A stretch of DNA of 64,000 nucleotides, from NCBI RefSeq assembly GCF_013364235.1, contig NZ_CP054919.1, positions 6,387,001 to 6,451,000 on the forward strand. The letters run 5' to 3'. The position numbers and the translations under genes are program-made. Shown in pieces: positions 8,018-16,399 of this stretch. Under the pieces are notes generated by a model. The model made no database searches and was not told the origin of the DNA. It saw only the letters and a program-made list of their open reading frames with translations. Positions within the stretch are counted from its first letter, which is position 1; each line of letters starts with the position of its first letter. The stretch comes from Kitasatospora sp. NA04385. Its GTDB lineage: Bacteria > Actinomycetota > Actinomycetes > Streptomycetales > Streptomycetaceae.

Positions 8018-9265
8018 TCAGGCCGCCGTCTGGCGCCGCCGGCGCCGCCGCGGGCGCAGGCGCTCGCCGCGGGCGAAGCGGCGCAGGCGGGGGAAGCGGG
8101 AGAAGCGGTCGCGGTTGGCGACGGCGGCCCGGTCGAGTTCCTCCATCAGGCGGCGGCCGCGGTGTTCGAGGTCGAGCTCGTCGAGGATGCGGTCGACCTC
8201 GGCGAGCAGCGAGCCGTGCAGCTGCCAGGCCTCCGGGTGCTCCTGGACGCGGCGCAGCAGGAGCTGGGCGGCGTTCTCCCGGCAGGCCCAGGCGGCGGCG
8301 AGTTCGGAGGCCAGCCGCTGTTCGGCCTCCTCGGCGTTGCGGCTGACCTGGGTGGTGACCAGCACCGCGAAGCTCACCAGCGCGCCGCCGACATGCTCGA
8401 ACAGCTCCTCCAGGGCCACCGCCACGTCCGCCGGGAACAGCCGCTCGTCCGGGTCGCGGCGCTTGGCCAGGTCGGTCAGCGAGCGGGCGATCACCCGGAC
8501 CACCACCACGCAGATCTCCAGGGTGTCCAGCCCGGTGCGCAGCACCAGCCGGGAGAGCAGGCCCTCGCTGATCCGCGGGTTCAGCCGCAGGCTGTCCTCG
8601 GCCTGCCGCAGCGCCCCGTCCACCTCGGCGATGGCCTGGTCCAACCGCCGGGCCTCGTACAGTCGTTCGGCGGCGCGCTCCACCGGGACGGGCCGCCCCA
8701 GCTGTTCGGACAGCCCGAGCAGCAGGTGCCGGGCCCGGCGGGCCAGGTCCTCGATCGACTCGCCGGCCGTGTCCACCCACACCGGTGGCGCTATCACCAG
8801 GTTGAACACCAGGCCGACGCTCGCGCCGATCACCGTCTCCAGCACCCGGTCCCAGGCCTGGGTGGTGACCTGGGAGACGCCCAGGATCAGCATCGCGCTG
8901 ATCGCGACCTCCTGGACGAACTCGTCCACCCGCACGAAGCGGCCCACCACCAGCGAGGCGAGGATGATCAGGCCCAGGCTCCACCAGGACAGCCCCACCA
9001 CCGCCGAGAACCCGATCGCGATCAGCACCCCGACCACCACCGAGTTGACCCGCCGGATGCTGGTGGTCAGCGTCGAGTACACCGTCACCTGCACCACCAG
9101 CAGCGCGGTCAGCGGCGCGGTCAGCGGCACCGGCTCCCTGCTCAGCCAGGTCGCCACCACGTACGACAGCGTCGCGGCGACCGTGGCCCGCACCGTCTGC
9201 ACGACGAACGGGTCCTTGGCCCCACGGCGCAGCACAGCCGCCACCGGCTCCGGAACGAAACGCAT
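8018..9265 (-). CDS. FUSC/aromatic-acid-exporter-like membrane protein
   Basis: 415 residues. The N-terminal half has several membrane segments (VQTVRATVAATLSYVVATWL, LIAIGFSAVVGLSWWSLGLI, AISAMLILGVSQVT, VIGASVGLVFNLVIAPP), typical of the fusaric acid resistance/ArAE transporter family. The second half is a long helical cytoplasmic domain, and the C-terminus is strongly Arg-rich (RRFARGERLRPRRRRRRQ), probably membrane-proximal. The family exports aromatic carboxylates; the substrate cannot be told. ATG start at 9265 with GAAGGG upstream. Divergent from the MFS exporter. Confidence 0.82.
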   Translation of the reverse strand: MRFVPEPVAAVLRRGAKDPFVVQTVRATVAATLSYVVATWLSREPVPLTAPLTALLVVQVTVYSTLTTSIRRVNSVVVGVLIAIGFSAVVGLSWWSLGLIILASLVVGRFVRVDEFVQEVAISAMLILGVSQVTTQAWDRVLETVIGASVGLVFNLVIAPPVWVDTAGESIEDLARRARHLLLGLSEQLGRPVPVERAAERLYEARRLDQAIAEVDGALRQAEDSLRLNPRISEGLLSRLVLRTGLDTLEICVVVVRVIARSLTDLAKRRDPDERLFPADVAVALEELFEHVGGALVSFAVLVTTQVSRNAEEAEQRLASELAAAWACRENAAQLLLRRVQEHPEAWQLHGSLLAEVDRILDELDLEHRGRRLMEELDRAAVANRDRFSRFPRLRRFARGERLRPRRRRRRQTAA

Positions 9266-9487
9266 GCAGCCCTTCTATCCTTGCCGGCTCCCGTTCACAC
9301 CGTTCACACGCTGACGGGGCGCCAGGCTGTGAGCCCCGGTCACAGGATGAACGCCTGTCTGGCTGCGTCCCCGGCCCCCCGCCCACCATGGCGGCATCGG
9401 ACGCCCATGCCCTCCCGCGCGGCCGAACGCGTCCGCGGTCCGAGGACGCGCCGCGCGATCCGAAGACCGGACGAGGTGGTGGTCGCC

Positions 9488-10711
9488 GTGAGCGACGTCT
9501 CCGACCTGACCGAGCGCACCGAGGCGGTGCCGACCCCCGAGGTGCTGCGACCACTGCGGTACGCCGGGGTGTTCGCGCTGCTGTTCCTGTTCGGCACCGA
9601 GACCTTCCTGGTCTCCCCGCTGCTGCCGACCATCGCCGACTCGATCGGCTCCACCGAGGCCGCCGCGGCCTCCACCGTCACCGCGTACGTCCTGGTGTAC
9701 GCGGTCTTCGCACCGTTCCTCGGCCTGCTCAGCGACCGGTTCGGCCGCCGCCGCACCCTGCTCGCCGGCGGGTTGCTGTTCGTGCTGTCCAACGCGGCCG
9801 CCGCGCTCTCCACCGGGCTCACCCTGCTGGTCCTCTCCCGCGCGCTGGCCGGGCTCGCCGCCGCGGCCGCCGGGCCCGCGATCTGGGCGCACATCGCCGA
9901 GACCGCCCCCGAGGCGGTGCGCGGCCGGGCCCTCGGACTCGGCATGGCGCTGTTCTCCACCGGCCAGGTGGTCGGCGTCCCGCTCGGCGCCGCGCTGGCC
10001 GGTGCGGCGGGCTGGCGGGCCGCGTTCTGGGCGCTGGCCATCGGCACCCTCGCGGCGATCGCCCTGCTGGCCCGGCAGGTCGCCCACGCGCCCGGCAGCG
10101 CGGCGTCCGGCGGGGCGGTCCGGGCCATCCTGGGCGGCTGGCGCGATCCGGCGCTGCGGCGCGCCCTGCTGGTCAACACCGTCTTCAACGCGGCCAACCT
10201 CGGCGCGTACACCTTCCTCGGCGCCGTCCTCGACCGCCGCTTCGACCTCTCGGTGCAGGCCCTCGGCCTGGTCGGCGTCCTGGTCGGCGCGGGCAGCGTG
10301 GCCGGTTCGCTGCTCGGCGGGCGCCTCGGCGACCGCTACCGCACGGCGGGCCGCACCGACCTGCCGCTGCTCGCGCTCTGGGGCCTGCTGCTGGCCACCG
10401 GCATCGCGCTGGCCACGGCCGGGCCCGGGCTGCCGCTCTCGCTGCTGGGCGTGCTGATCTGGTTCACCGCCAGCGGCGCCTTCGTCACCGACCAGCAGAC
10501 CCTGGCCGGCACCGTCGCCCCCGCCCACCGGGCCACCTCCAGCGCCTGGCTGACCTCCACCATGTACGCGGGCACCGGCCTCGGCGCGTGGGCGGTCGGC
10601 GCGTTCTCCGACGTCACCCGCGGCGCGCTGCTGGTCGGCACCGGCCTGGCGCTGGTCGCGGCGGCGGGGGCGTGGCTGGTGACCCGGGGCCTGCGGCAGC
10701 ACGACTCCTAG
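9488..10711 (+). CDS. MFS drug-exporter-like permease
   Basis: About 407 residues with twelve predicted membrane segments. The family signature after TM2 is present (GLLSDRFGRRRTLL), and so is the TM5 motif-C-like GQVVGVPLGAALAG typical of drug:proton antiporters (DHA1/Bcr-CmlA type). I chose GTG 9488 because GACGAGG precedes it; in-frame GTGs at 9476 and 9479 are close alternatives. It faces the divergent FUSC gene, suggesting two export systems around one promoter region. A nested hairpin follows the stop. Confidence 0.85.
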   Translation: MSDVSDLTERTEAVPTPEVLRPLRYAGVFALLFLFGTETFLVSPLLPTIADSIGSTEAAAASTVTAYVLVYAVFAPFLGLLSDRFGRRRTLLAGGLLFVLSNAAAALSTGLTLLVLSRALAGLAAAAAGPAIWAHIAETAPEAVRGRALGLGMALFSTGQVVGVPLGAALAGAAGWRAAFWALAIGTLAAIALLARQVAHAPGSAASGGAVRAILGGWRDPALRRALLVNTVFNAANLGAYTFLGAVLDRRFDLSVQALGLVGVLVGAGSVAGSLLGGRLGDRYRTAGRTDLPLLALWGLLLATGIALATAGPGLPLSLLGVLIWFTASGAFVTDQQTLAGTVAPAHRATSSAWLTSTMYAGTGLGAWAVGAFSDVTRGALLVGTGLALVAAAGAWLVTRGLRQHDS

Positions 10712-10713
10712 GT

Positions 10714-10770
10714 CGGCGGAGGTGCGCGCGAGGGGCCCCGGCGGACGGGGCCCCCGCTGGATCTCCGCCG
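10714..10770 (+). terminator. Nested hairpin after the MFS gene
   Basis: Outer arms CGGCGGAG (10714-10721) and CTCCGCCG (10763-10770) enclose a second pair of GGGGCCCC arms (10732 and 10747). It lies three bases after the stop codon. No U-tract, as is usual for streptomycete terminators. Confidence 0.65.
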
Positions 10771-10936
10771 TCGGTCGGGGTCGGTCGGGGTCGGTCGGAC
10801 ACGATCCCGTTGAGCCTGGAGCAGTGTCGGCATTCTGATTGTGCGGTCCCGTGCAGAGCCCGATACTCGTGGCCGGGGCGGGACGGGGAGCGGTCGAAGC
10901 CTGTCCGGCGGAGTCGGATTCGCTCAGGGGAGGGCA

Positions 10937-11371
10937 ATGATGACAGGAATCGAACTCCTGGCGGGGGCCGGGGTGGCTTACCTCATCCGCAAACTCCGGC
11001 GGGTGGGTGAGCGGGCGGACGCGGATGTCGACCTCGCGCTGGAAGCCGGAATGGACGCCGTTCACGAGCTGGTCGTCGAGCGGCTCGGCGCCGACCGGGC
11101 GCTGGAGACCCTGGTGGCGGAAGCCGGGAGCGGCGACGGCACGGTGAGCAAGCGGACGCTGCGTCGGGTCCGTGACGCGGTGGCGGCGGAAGCCGAGGGC
11201 GATCCCGCCTTCGAGGAGCGGCTGCGGCAGCTCGTGGAGGACCTGCGGGCCGAGGAGCAGCAGTCCGGGCAGTACAGCGCGAAGATCGAGCAGAATGCGG
11301 ACGTCTCCGGGAGCGGACGGAGCTACCAGGCCGGCCGGGACATGACGGTCCACGAGCGCGGCTCCAGGTGA
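10937..11371 (+). CDS. Small helical partner protein with a QAGRDM motif
   Basis: 144 residues, not assignable to a named family. It starts with a short hydrophobic stretch (IELLAGAGVAYLI), has a charged helical middle, and ends with polar Gly/Ser sequence carrying SYQAGRDMTVHE. The next protein carries FQAAGDMVVYE near its N-terminus, so the same motif ends this protein and begins the next. ATG at 10937 follows AGGGGAGGG; a second ATG at 10940 is equally possible. The stop overlaps the next start (GTGA). Known context: similar motifs occur in actinobacterial NTPase/TPR conflict systems. Inference: an adaptor that works with the NTPase. Confidence 0.75.
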   Translation: MMTGIELLAGAGVAYLIRKLRRVGERADADVDLALEAGMDAVHELVVERLGADRALETLVAEAGSGDGTVSKRTLRRVRDAVAAEAEGDPAFEERLRQLVEDLRAEEQQSGQYSAKIEQNADVSGSGRSYQAGRDMTVHERGSR

Positions 11372-14300
11372 GTGCTTCGGAGCTCCCGGGGCCGGTGGCG
11401 GGGGCGACCGGGCCCGGGGTGAAACTGCAGGCGGTGGCCTCCGGCTTCGCGAGGGTGTTCCAGGCCGCGGGCGACATGGTCGTCTACGAGGGGGGCGAGC
11501 CGTACCGCCTCTCGGTGTGGCCGCCCACCGGGTCGACCGGGACGGCGCCACCGGCGGGTGTGGGTGGCGGGTCGGTGCTGCCGAGCGAGCTGCTGCGGGC
11601 GGGCGGCGAGGTGGTGGACTTCACGGGCCGGACCGCGGAACTGGACCGACTGCGGCGGTGGCGGGACAGCGCGGACGCGATGGGCGTGTGCCTGGTGCAC
11701 GGCCCCGGCGGACAGGGCAAGACGCGGCTCGCCCTCCAGGCCGCGGCCGACTGGCGGGCGCAGAGCTGGGTCGTCCTGGGCGCCTTTCACCGGCGGGACC
11801 GGCAGGCCGCGCCGGCGTTCGCGGTGCCGGTCGGCCTGGAGAGCGCCGCGGGCGTGCTGGTGGTGGTGGACTACGCCGAGCGGTGGGACACCTCGGACCT
11901 GCTCACGCTGCTGGACGACACCCACGTCGGCGCCGGGCGAGGCGTCCGGGTACGCGTCCTGCTGCTGGCCAGACCCACCGGGCCGTGGTGGCAGAACCTC
12001 GCCTTCCGGATCAGGCGCGACCTCGGACTGGCCGCCGAGCGGTTCGAACTCCCGCCGGTGGAGGACGAACCCGGCGTGAGTCGGGCCGCGCTGTTCGCCG
12101 CCGCCCGCGACCGCTTCGCCGAACTGTTGGACGTGCCTGGGGCCAGGACAGCGGAACCCCCGAGCGCCCTGGCCGCCGAGGACGACTACCGGCTCGTCCT
12201 GAGCGTGCACATGGCCGCCCTGGCAGCCGTCCTGTCGGTCCGCCGATCGACCGAGCCCCCGGAGGACCCGGTCGAGGTGTCGGCGTACCTCCTGGACCGG
12301 GAGCGCGACCACTGGATCGCCCTGCACCACCGTGCCGAGGACGCGGTCACCGCGACGCCCGACGCGATGGGCCAGCTCGTCTACACCGCGACCCTCACCG
12401 GTCCGCTCGGCTACGACGACGGCAGGGCCGCCGTCGGACGGGTGGGGATCGAGAGCGCGCAGGTGCCGGGGCAACTGCTCAAGGACCACGCGCGCTGCTA
12501 CCCCGCCTTCCGGGGGACGTCGGAGGTCGGCGGACCGGGGACGGTGCTCGAACCGCTGTACCCGGACCGGTTGGGCGAGGACTACCTGGCTCTGTCGACC
12601 GACGGGCACGGCCACGACCGCCAGCCCGACTTGTGGGCCGACGGGGCACCCGCCCGGCTGCTCGCCCCGCGACCGGACCCGGCGGGAGGCACGGTGGAAA
12701 CCGGAACGGCGTGGACCCGGCACGCGCTCACCACGCTGATCGAGGCGGCCGCCCGCTGGCCCCACCTCGCCCGCACCCAGCTCCACCCCCTGCTCCGTGC
12801 GCACCCCGAGCTGGCCCTGAGCGCCGGAGGTCCGGCGCTCGCCGTCCTCGCCCGCCATCCCGACATCGACCCCGACCTCCTGGAGACCCTCGACCTGCTG
12901 CTGCCGTGGGGGCACGTCGACCTGGACATCGCCGCGGCCGCCATCGCCGACCGGCTCTGCCAGTACCGTCTCGACACCGCTTCCAGCGACGCCCGCCGCG
13001 CCCTGGTCCACGAGAACACGGCCCTCCGGTTCTCCGGCGTCGGCCAGTACGACCGGGCCCTGGCCCACTCCGAAAACGCCCTCACCGGGTACCGGGAACT
13101 CTTCCTGTCGGACCGCGCCGCCCACGTGCGCAACTACGCGCGCGCGGTCACCAACCACACGGCGCTGCTGGCGGAAGCGGGCCTGCGGGCGGAGGCCCTG
13201 CCCCACTCGTTCGAGGCCCTCGCCGTGCAGCAGGAGTTGGCGGCCCTCGACCCGGACACCCCGTCGGGCGGTCTCGCCCGCGCGGTCGCCAACCACGCGC
13301 GGTTGCTGGCGGCGGAGGGCAACGGTGCGGCCCGGCAGTACTCCGAGGAGGCCGTCGCCCTGTACCGCAGGCTCGGGGACGGGTACGGGGACCGCCGGAT
13401 GTCCGACCTCGCCACCGTACTGGGCGACCACGCACTGCGGCTGGCGGAGGAGGGGAATCCGGCCGAGGCCCTGGCCTGTTCCGGGGAGGCCCTCGCCCTG
13501 AGCCGGGAGCTGGCCCGCCAGGACCGGTCAGCCCATCTGCCGCTCCTCGCGGCCTCGTTGAACCGTCACTCGGGGCAACTGGCCGATCTGGGACGGCTGC
13601 TGGAGGCCCTCGACCATTCGGAGGAGGCCCTGGCCCGGTACCGGGAGCTGGCGGACGCGAACCCGGGTGCCCATGAGTTCGCTCTCGTCCTCGCGGCCGG
13701 CGGCCGCGCGCTGCAACTGGTCCGCGCGGGGAGGTCGGCCGAGGCCCTGTCCCTCTCCGAAGAGGCCCTGGCCCGGTACCGGGAGCTGGTCGGGACGGAC
13801 CGGAGGGCCCACCTGCGCGGCTGCGCCGTCTTCGCGGCCGGCCATGCCACGCTGCTAGCCCAAGCCGGGCGGACGGAGGAGGCGCTCGTCCGTTCCGACG
13901 AAGCCCTGCGCCTCCTGCGGGAACTGACGGAGCGCAACGAGGACGCGCACCTGCCGGTCCTCGCCGATCTGCTGGCGAAGTGCGGGGGATGGCTGGCGGA
14001 GGCCGCGCAGCCCGAGGCCGCACTGGCCTGCTCCGAGGAGGCCGCCGCCCTGTACGAGGACCTGGCCGAGCGGGACAGGGACACCCATCTGCCGCACTTC
14101 GCCGCGGCGTTGCACAACTACGCACTGCAACTGGCGGACGTGGACGAGACGGAAGAGGCCCTGGCCTGCTCGGAGTACGCCTTCGTGCTGTTCCGGGAAC
14201 TGCTGGAGCAGGACCGTGACGGGTATCTGGGGGCCTACGTGCGGTGCGCCGTCAAGCTCGGGCAGTTGCTGGTGGCCGACTCGCAGTTCACCGAGGCCGT

Positions 14301-14484
14301 ACGGCCGCTCGTCGAAGCGATGCTGGGAGCCCGGCAGCTGCCGGAGGAGGAGCAGTGGGCCGTCGGCGCGAGCGCGGGTTTCCTCCACCTCGCGTACGCC
14401 GGGGCCCCGCGCGCGGTCGCCGCCGAGTTCCGGGAGACCACCGGCCTCGAGATGCCGGACTGGATGAAATTCCCCGAGCTCTAG
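11368..14484 (+). CDS. P-loop NTPase with TPR repeats (STAND-like signalling protein)
   Basis: 1038 residues. The order is: QAAGDM motif near residue 35; a P-loop NTPase with Walker A GPGGQGKTR near residue 115 and Walker B VLVVVDYAER near residue 170; a helical region; then about nine TPR-like units from roughly residue 570 (repeating pattern A-L-x-x-S-E-E-A-L-x-x-Y-R-E-L) to the C-terminus. This layout fits STAND NTPases, where repeats sense a ligand and nucleotide binding triggers assembly. No effector domain (nuclease, protease, TIR) is fused, so an effector, if any, is separate. The start overlaps the previous stop, implying equimolar synthesis with the 144-residue partner. Confidence 0.82.
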   Translation: MSASELPGPVAGATGPGVKLQAVASGFARVFQAAGDMVVYEGGEPYRLSVWPPTGSTGTAPPAGVGGGSVLPSELLRAGGEVVDFTGRTAELDRLRRWRDSADAMGVCLVHGPGGQGKTRLALQAAADWRAQSWVVLGAFHRRDRQAAPAFAVPVGLESAAGVLVVVDYAERWDTSDLLTLLDDTHVGAGRGVRVRVLLLARPTGPWWQNLAFRIRRDLGLAAERFELPPVEDEPGVSRAALFAAARDRFAELLDVPGARTAEPPSALAAEDDYRLVLSVHMAALAAVLSVRRSTEPPEDPVEVSAYLLDRERDHWIALHHRAEDAVTATPDAMGQLVYTATLTGPLGYDDGRAAVGRVGIESAQVPGQLLKDHARCYPAFRGTSEVGGPGTVLEPLYPDRLGEDYLALSTDGHGHDRQPDLWADGAPARLLAPRPDPAGGTVETGTAWTRHALTTLIEAAARWPHLARTQLHPLLRAHPELALSAGGPALAVLARHPDIDPDLLETLDLLLPWGHVDLDIAAAAIADRLCQYRLDTASSDARRALVHENTALRFSGVGQYDRALAHSENALTGYRELFLSDRAAHVRNYARAVTNHTALLAEAGLRAEALPHSFEALAVQQELAALDPDTPSGGLARAVANHARLLAAEGNGAARQYSEEAVALYRRLGDGYGDRRMSDLATVLGDHALRLAEEGNPAEALACSGEALALSRELARQDRSAHLPLLAASLNRHSGQLADLGRLLEALDHSEEALARYRELADANPGAHEFALVLAAGGRALQLVRAGRSAEALSLSEEALARYRELVGTDRRAHLRGCAVFAAGHATLLAQAGRTEEALVRSDEALRLLRELTERNEDAHLPVLADLLAKCGGWLAEAAQPEAALACSEEAAALYEDLAERDRDTHLPHFAAALHNYALQLADVDETEEALACSEYAFVLFRELLEQDRDGYLGAYVRCAVKLGQLLVADSQFTEAVRPLVEAMLGARQLPEEEQWAVGASAGFLHLAYAGAPRAVAAEFRETTGLEMPDWMKFPEL

Positions 14485-14541
14485 GCGCGGGCCTGGAACG
14501 CCCCGGTCGTCACCACCACCGTGCGCCGGGCGGGCCCGGGC

Positions 14542-15450
14542 TCAGTGCCGGGCCCCGGCCGCCAGCAGTTCCGTCTCCGCCCCGGCCCGGTCGCCGTCCG
14601 GTCCGTCCGCCGCGGCCCCGCCGGAGGTCAGTTCCGCCATCCGGGCCGCGTCGGCGGGGGTCGCGGGGGTGAACAGGACGACCAGGGCGGAGGGGTCGTC
14701 GACGGGGTGGAAGGAGCTGAGGGTGAGCCGGACGGGGTCGAGGCCGGGCGGGGTGGCCCGGACGGTGCGGGCGGTGAGTTCGGCGACGGAGTGGCAGCCC
14801 CACCAGTGGCTCAGCTCGGGGGCGTCGCTCTCCAGCCGGCGGTAGAGCTCGCCGGTGCGCGGGTCGGCGATGGCCGGGCCGGCCTGGGCGCGGAAGTGCT
14901 GGAAGACGTTCATGGCCAGCGGTTCCCAGTCGGGCAGCACCCGGCGCAGCCGGTGGTCGACGGCCAGCAGCCACATCAGGTTGCGGCGGTCGGCGGGGAC
15001 GTGCTCGGGCGATCCCCACAGCGAGGTCCAGGCGGAGTTCCAGGCCAGCAGGTCGAAGTGCCGGTCGAGCAGGGCGGCGGGGCTGGCGGTCCAGGAGTCG
15101 AGGACGGGGCGGACGGCCGCGGCCAGCTTCTGGGCGGCGCCGCGGTCGGCGTCGGCGGGCACCGGCTCGTGGTAGCCGGCCAGCCGCATCGCGTGCCGCA
15201 GCCCGGCCTGGTCCAGCCGCAGGGCGCGCGCCACCGCCTCCAGGACCTGCCGGGAGGCGGTGACGCGGCCCTGTTCGAGCCAGGTGTACCAGGCGAGGCC
15301 GACGCCGGACAGCGAGGCGACCTCCTCGCGGCGCAGCCCGGGGGTGCGCCGCCGGGCGGTGGCGGTCAGTCCGACGTCGGCGGGTTGGAGGAGTTCGCGG
15401 TGGGCGCGCAGGAACGCGCCGAGTTCCTGGCCGGTGGCGGGGGTGGACAC
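14542..15450 (-). CDS. HTH transcriptional regulator with MmyB-like ligand domain
   Basis: 302 residues. The N-terminus is an XRE-type HTH (ELGAFLRAHRELL, then RREEVASLSGVGLAWYTWLE); the rest matches the MmyB-like domain (LLDRHFDLLAWNSAW, RNLMWLL, PLAMNVFQHFRA, CHSVAELTART, LSSFHPVDDP). In this family the second domain binds a hydrophobic ligand. I chose GTG 15450, which has GAGGAG about 10 bases upstream. It lies downstream of the methyltransferase on the same strand (65-bp gap) and could be the last gene of the cluster or an independent regulator. Confidence 0.82.
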   Translation of the reverse strand: MSTPATGQELGAFLRAHRELLQPADVGLTATARRRTPGLRREEVASLSGVGLAWYTWLEQGRVTASRQVLEAVARALRLDQAGLRHAMRLAGYHEPVPADADRGAAQKLAAAVRPVLDSWTASPAALLDRHFDLLAWNSAWTSLWGSPEHVPADRRNLMWLLAVDHRLRRVLPDWEPLAMNVFQHFRAQAGPAIADPRTGELYRRLESDAPELSHWWGCHSVAELTARTVRATPPGLDPVRLTLSSFHPVDDPSALVVLFTPATPADAARMAELTSGGAAADGPDGDRAGAETELLAAGARH

Positions 15451-15514
15451 GGTGCTCGCTCCTCGTCGCGGGTGGTGCTCGGCTGGGGGGTCCGTCGGGT
15501 GGGACGGTTCCAGG

Positions 15515-16399
15515 TTAGGCCGGGAGCGGGCCGGTTCCGGATCCTGTAACGAACTCCTCATGTGCCGTCAACTCCCAGAGCCGAACCGGCATGTGGCTGA
15601 CGTACCCGCGTTCGAGCTGTCGGCGCCAGGCGGCCGCGCCGACGGCCCGGTAGAAGTCGGCGCGGCGCTCCTCGGGCAGGACCTGCGCGTAGTAGTCGCC
15701 GAAGGTCGCCGCGTGGAAGTGCTCGTACTGCTCGGCGGAGTCGACGGTGACCACCGCGTCCCGGGAGGCGTGCCCGACCACGGCCAGGTGCGGGCCGAGC
15801 ACGTCGAGCAGTTCCTCGACGGTGCGGGTGCGGGTGGCGATCGGCAGCACGCCGTGCGCGGCCAGCAGCTCCGGCACCTGCGCGGCGGGGGTGCCCAGCG
15901 CGTCGAGCGCCTCGCGCACCAACTCGTCCTCGCCGCCCAGGCCGTGGGCGTCGCGGGCGGGGTGGTAGGTGGTGAGCAGGAAGCGGCCGCCGGGGGCGAG
16001 GTGGGCGGCGACCCAGGCGAAGATCCGGTCCTCGTCGGGGTACAGCCAGTGCAGCACCGAGGTCTGGGTGATCAGTTCGGCGCGGTGCGGCAGCGGTTCG
16101 GGCGCGGTCAGGTCGGCCTGGTGCAGCTCGGCCCGCTCCCCGTACGGGGCGAGGCGGCGGGCGGCCTCGGCGATCCGGTGCTCGGAGCGCTCCAGGCCGA
16201 CGGCCAGGTGCAGCGAGGGGAAGCGTTCGAGGGCGCTCTCCAGCAGCTGGCCGATGCCGCTGCCGAGGTCGATCAGCGTTCCGGGGTCGCCGGTGACGCG
16301 GTCCAGCACCCAGTCGCGGTCCTGGACCTGGCGCAGGCGGCTGGCGTCGGCGTACCCGGCGAGGGTACGGGCCTGGATCTCGACGGCGGACGGGCTCAC
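15515..16399 (-). CDS. Class I SAM-dependent methyltransferase
   Basis: 294 residues with motif I LIDLGSGIGQ near residue 42, an acidic ribose-binding Glu (VGLERSE) and post-I HQADLTAP. A trans-aconitate/small-molecule methyltransferase fold is likely. The GTG start overlaps the stop of the upstream monooxygenase gene by four bases, so it is translated as part of the operon. Inference: it methylates the hydroxylated product of the HpaB-type enzyme encoded just upstream. Confidence 0.85.
   Translation of the reverse strand: MSPSAVEIQARTLAGYADASRLRQVQDRDWVLDRVTGDPGTLIDLGSGIGQLLESALERFPSLHLAVGLERSEHRIAEAARRLAPYGERAELHQADLTAPEPLPHRAELITQTSVLHWLYPDEDRIFAWVAAHLAPGGRFLLTTYHPARDAHGLGGEDELVREALDALGTPAAQVPELLAAHGVLPIATRTRTVEELLDVLGPHLAVVGHASRDAVVTVDSAEQYEHFHAATFGDYYAQVLPEERRADFYRAVGAAAWRRQLERGYVSHMPVRLWELTAHEEFVTGSGTGPLPA

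Noticed and set aside
6614..9487. Plus-strand frame reading continuously into the MFS gene
   Set aside because: Runs across the antisense of two minus-strand genes and the 14-bp array; the permease itself begins near 9488.
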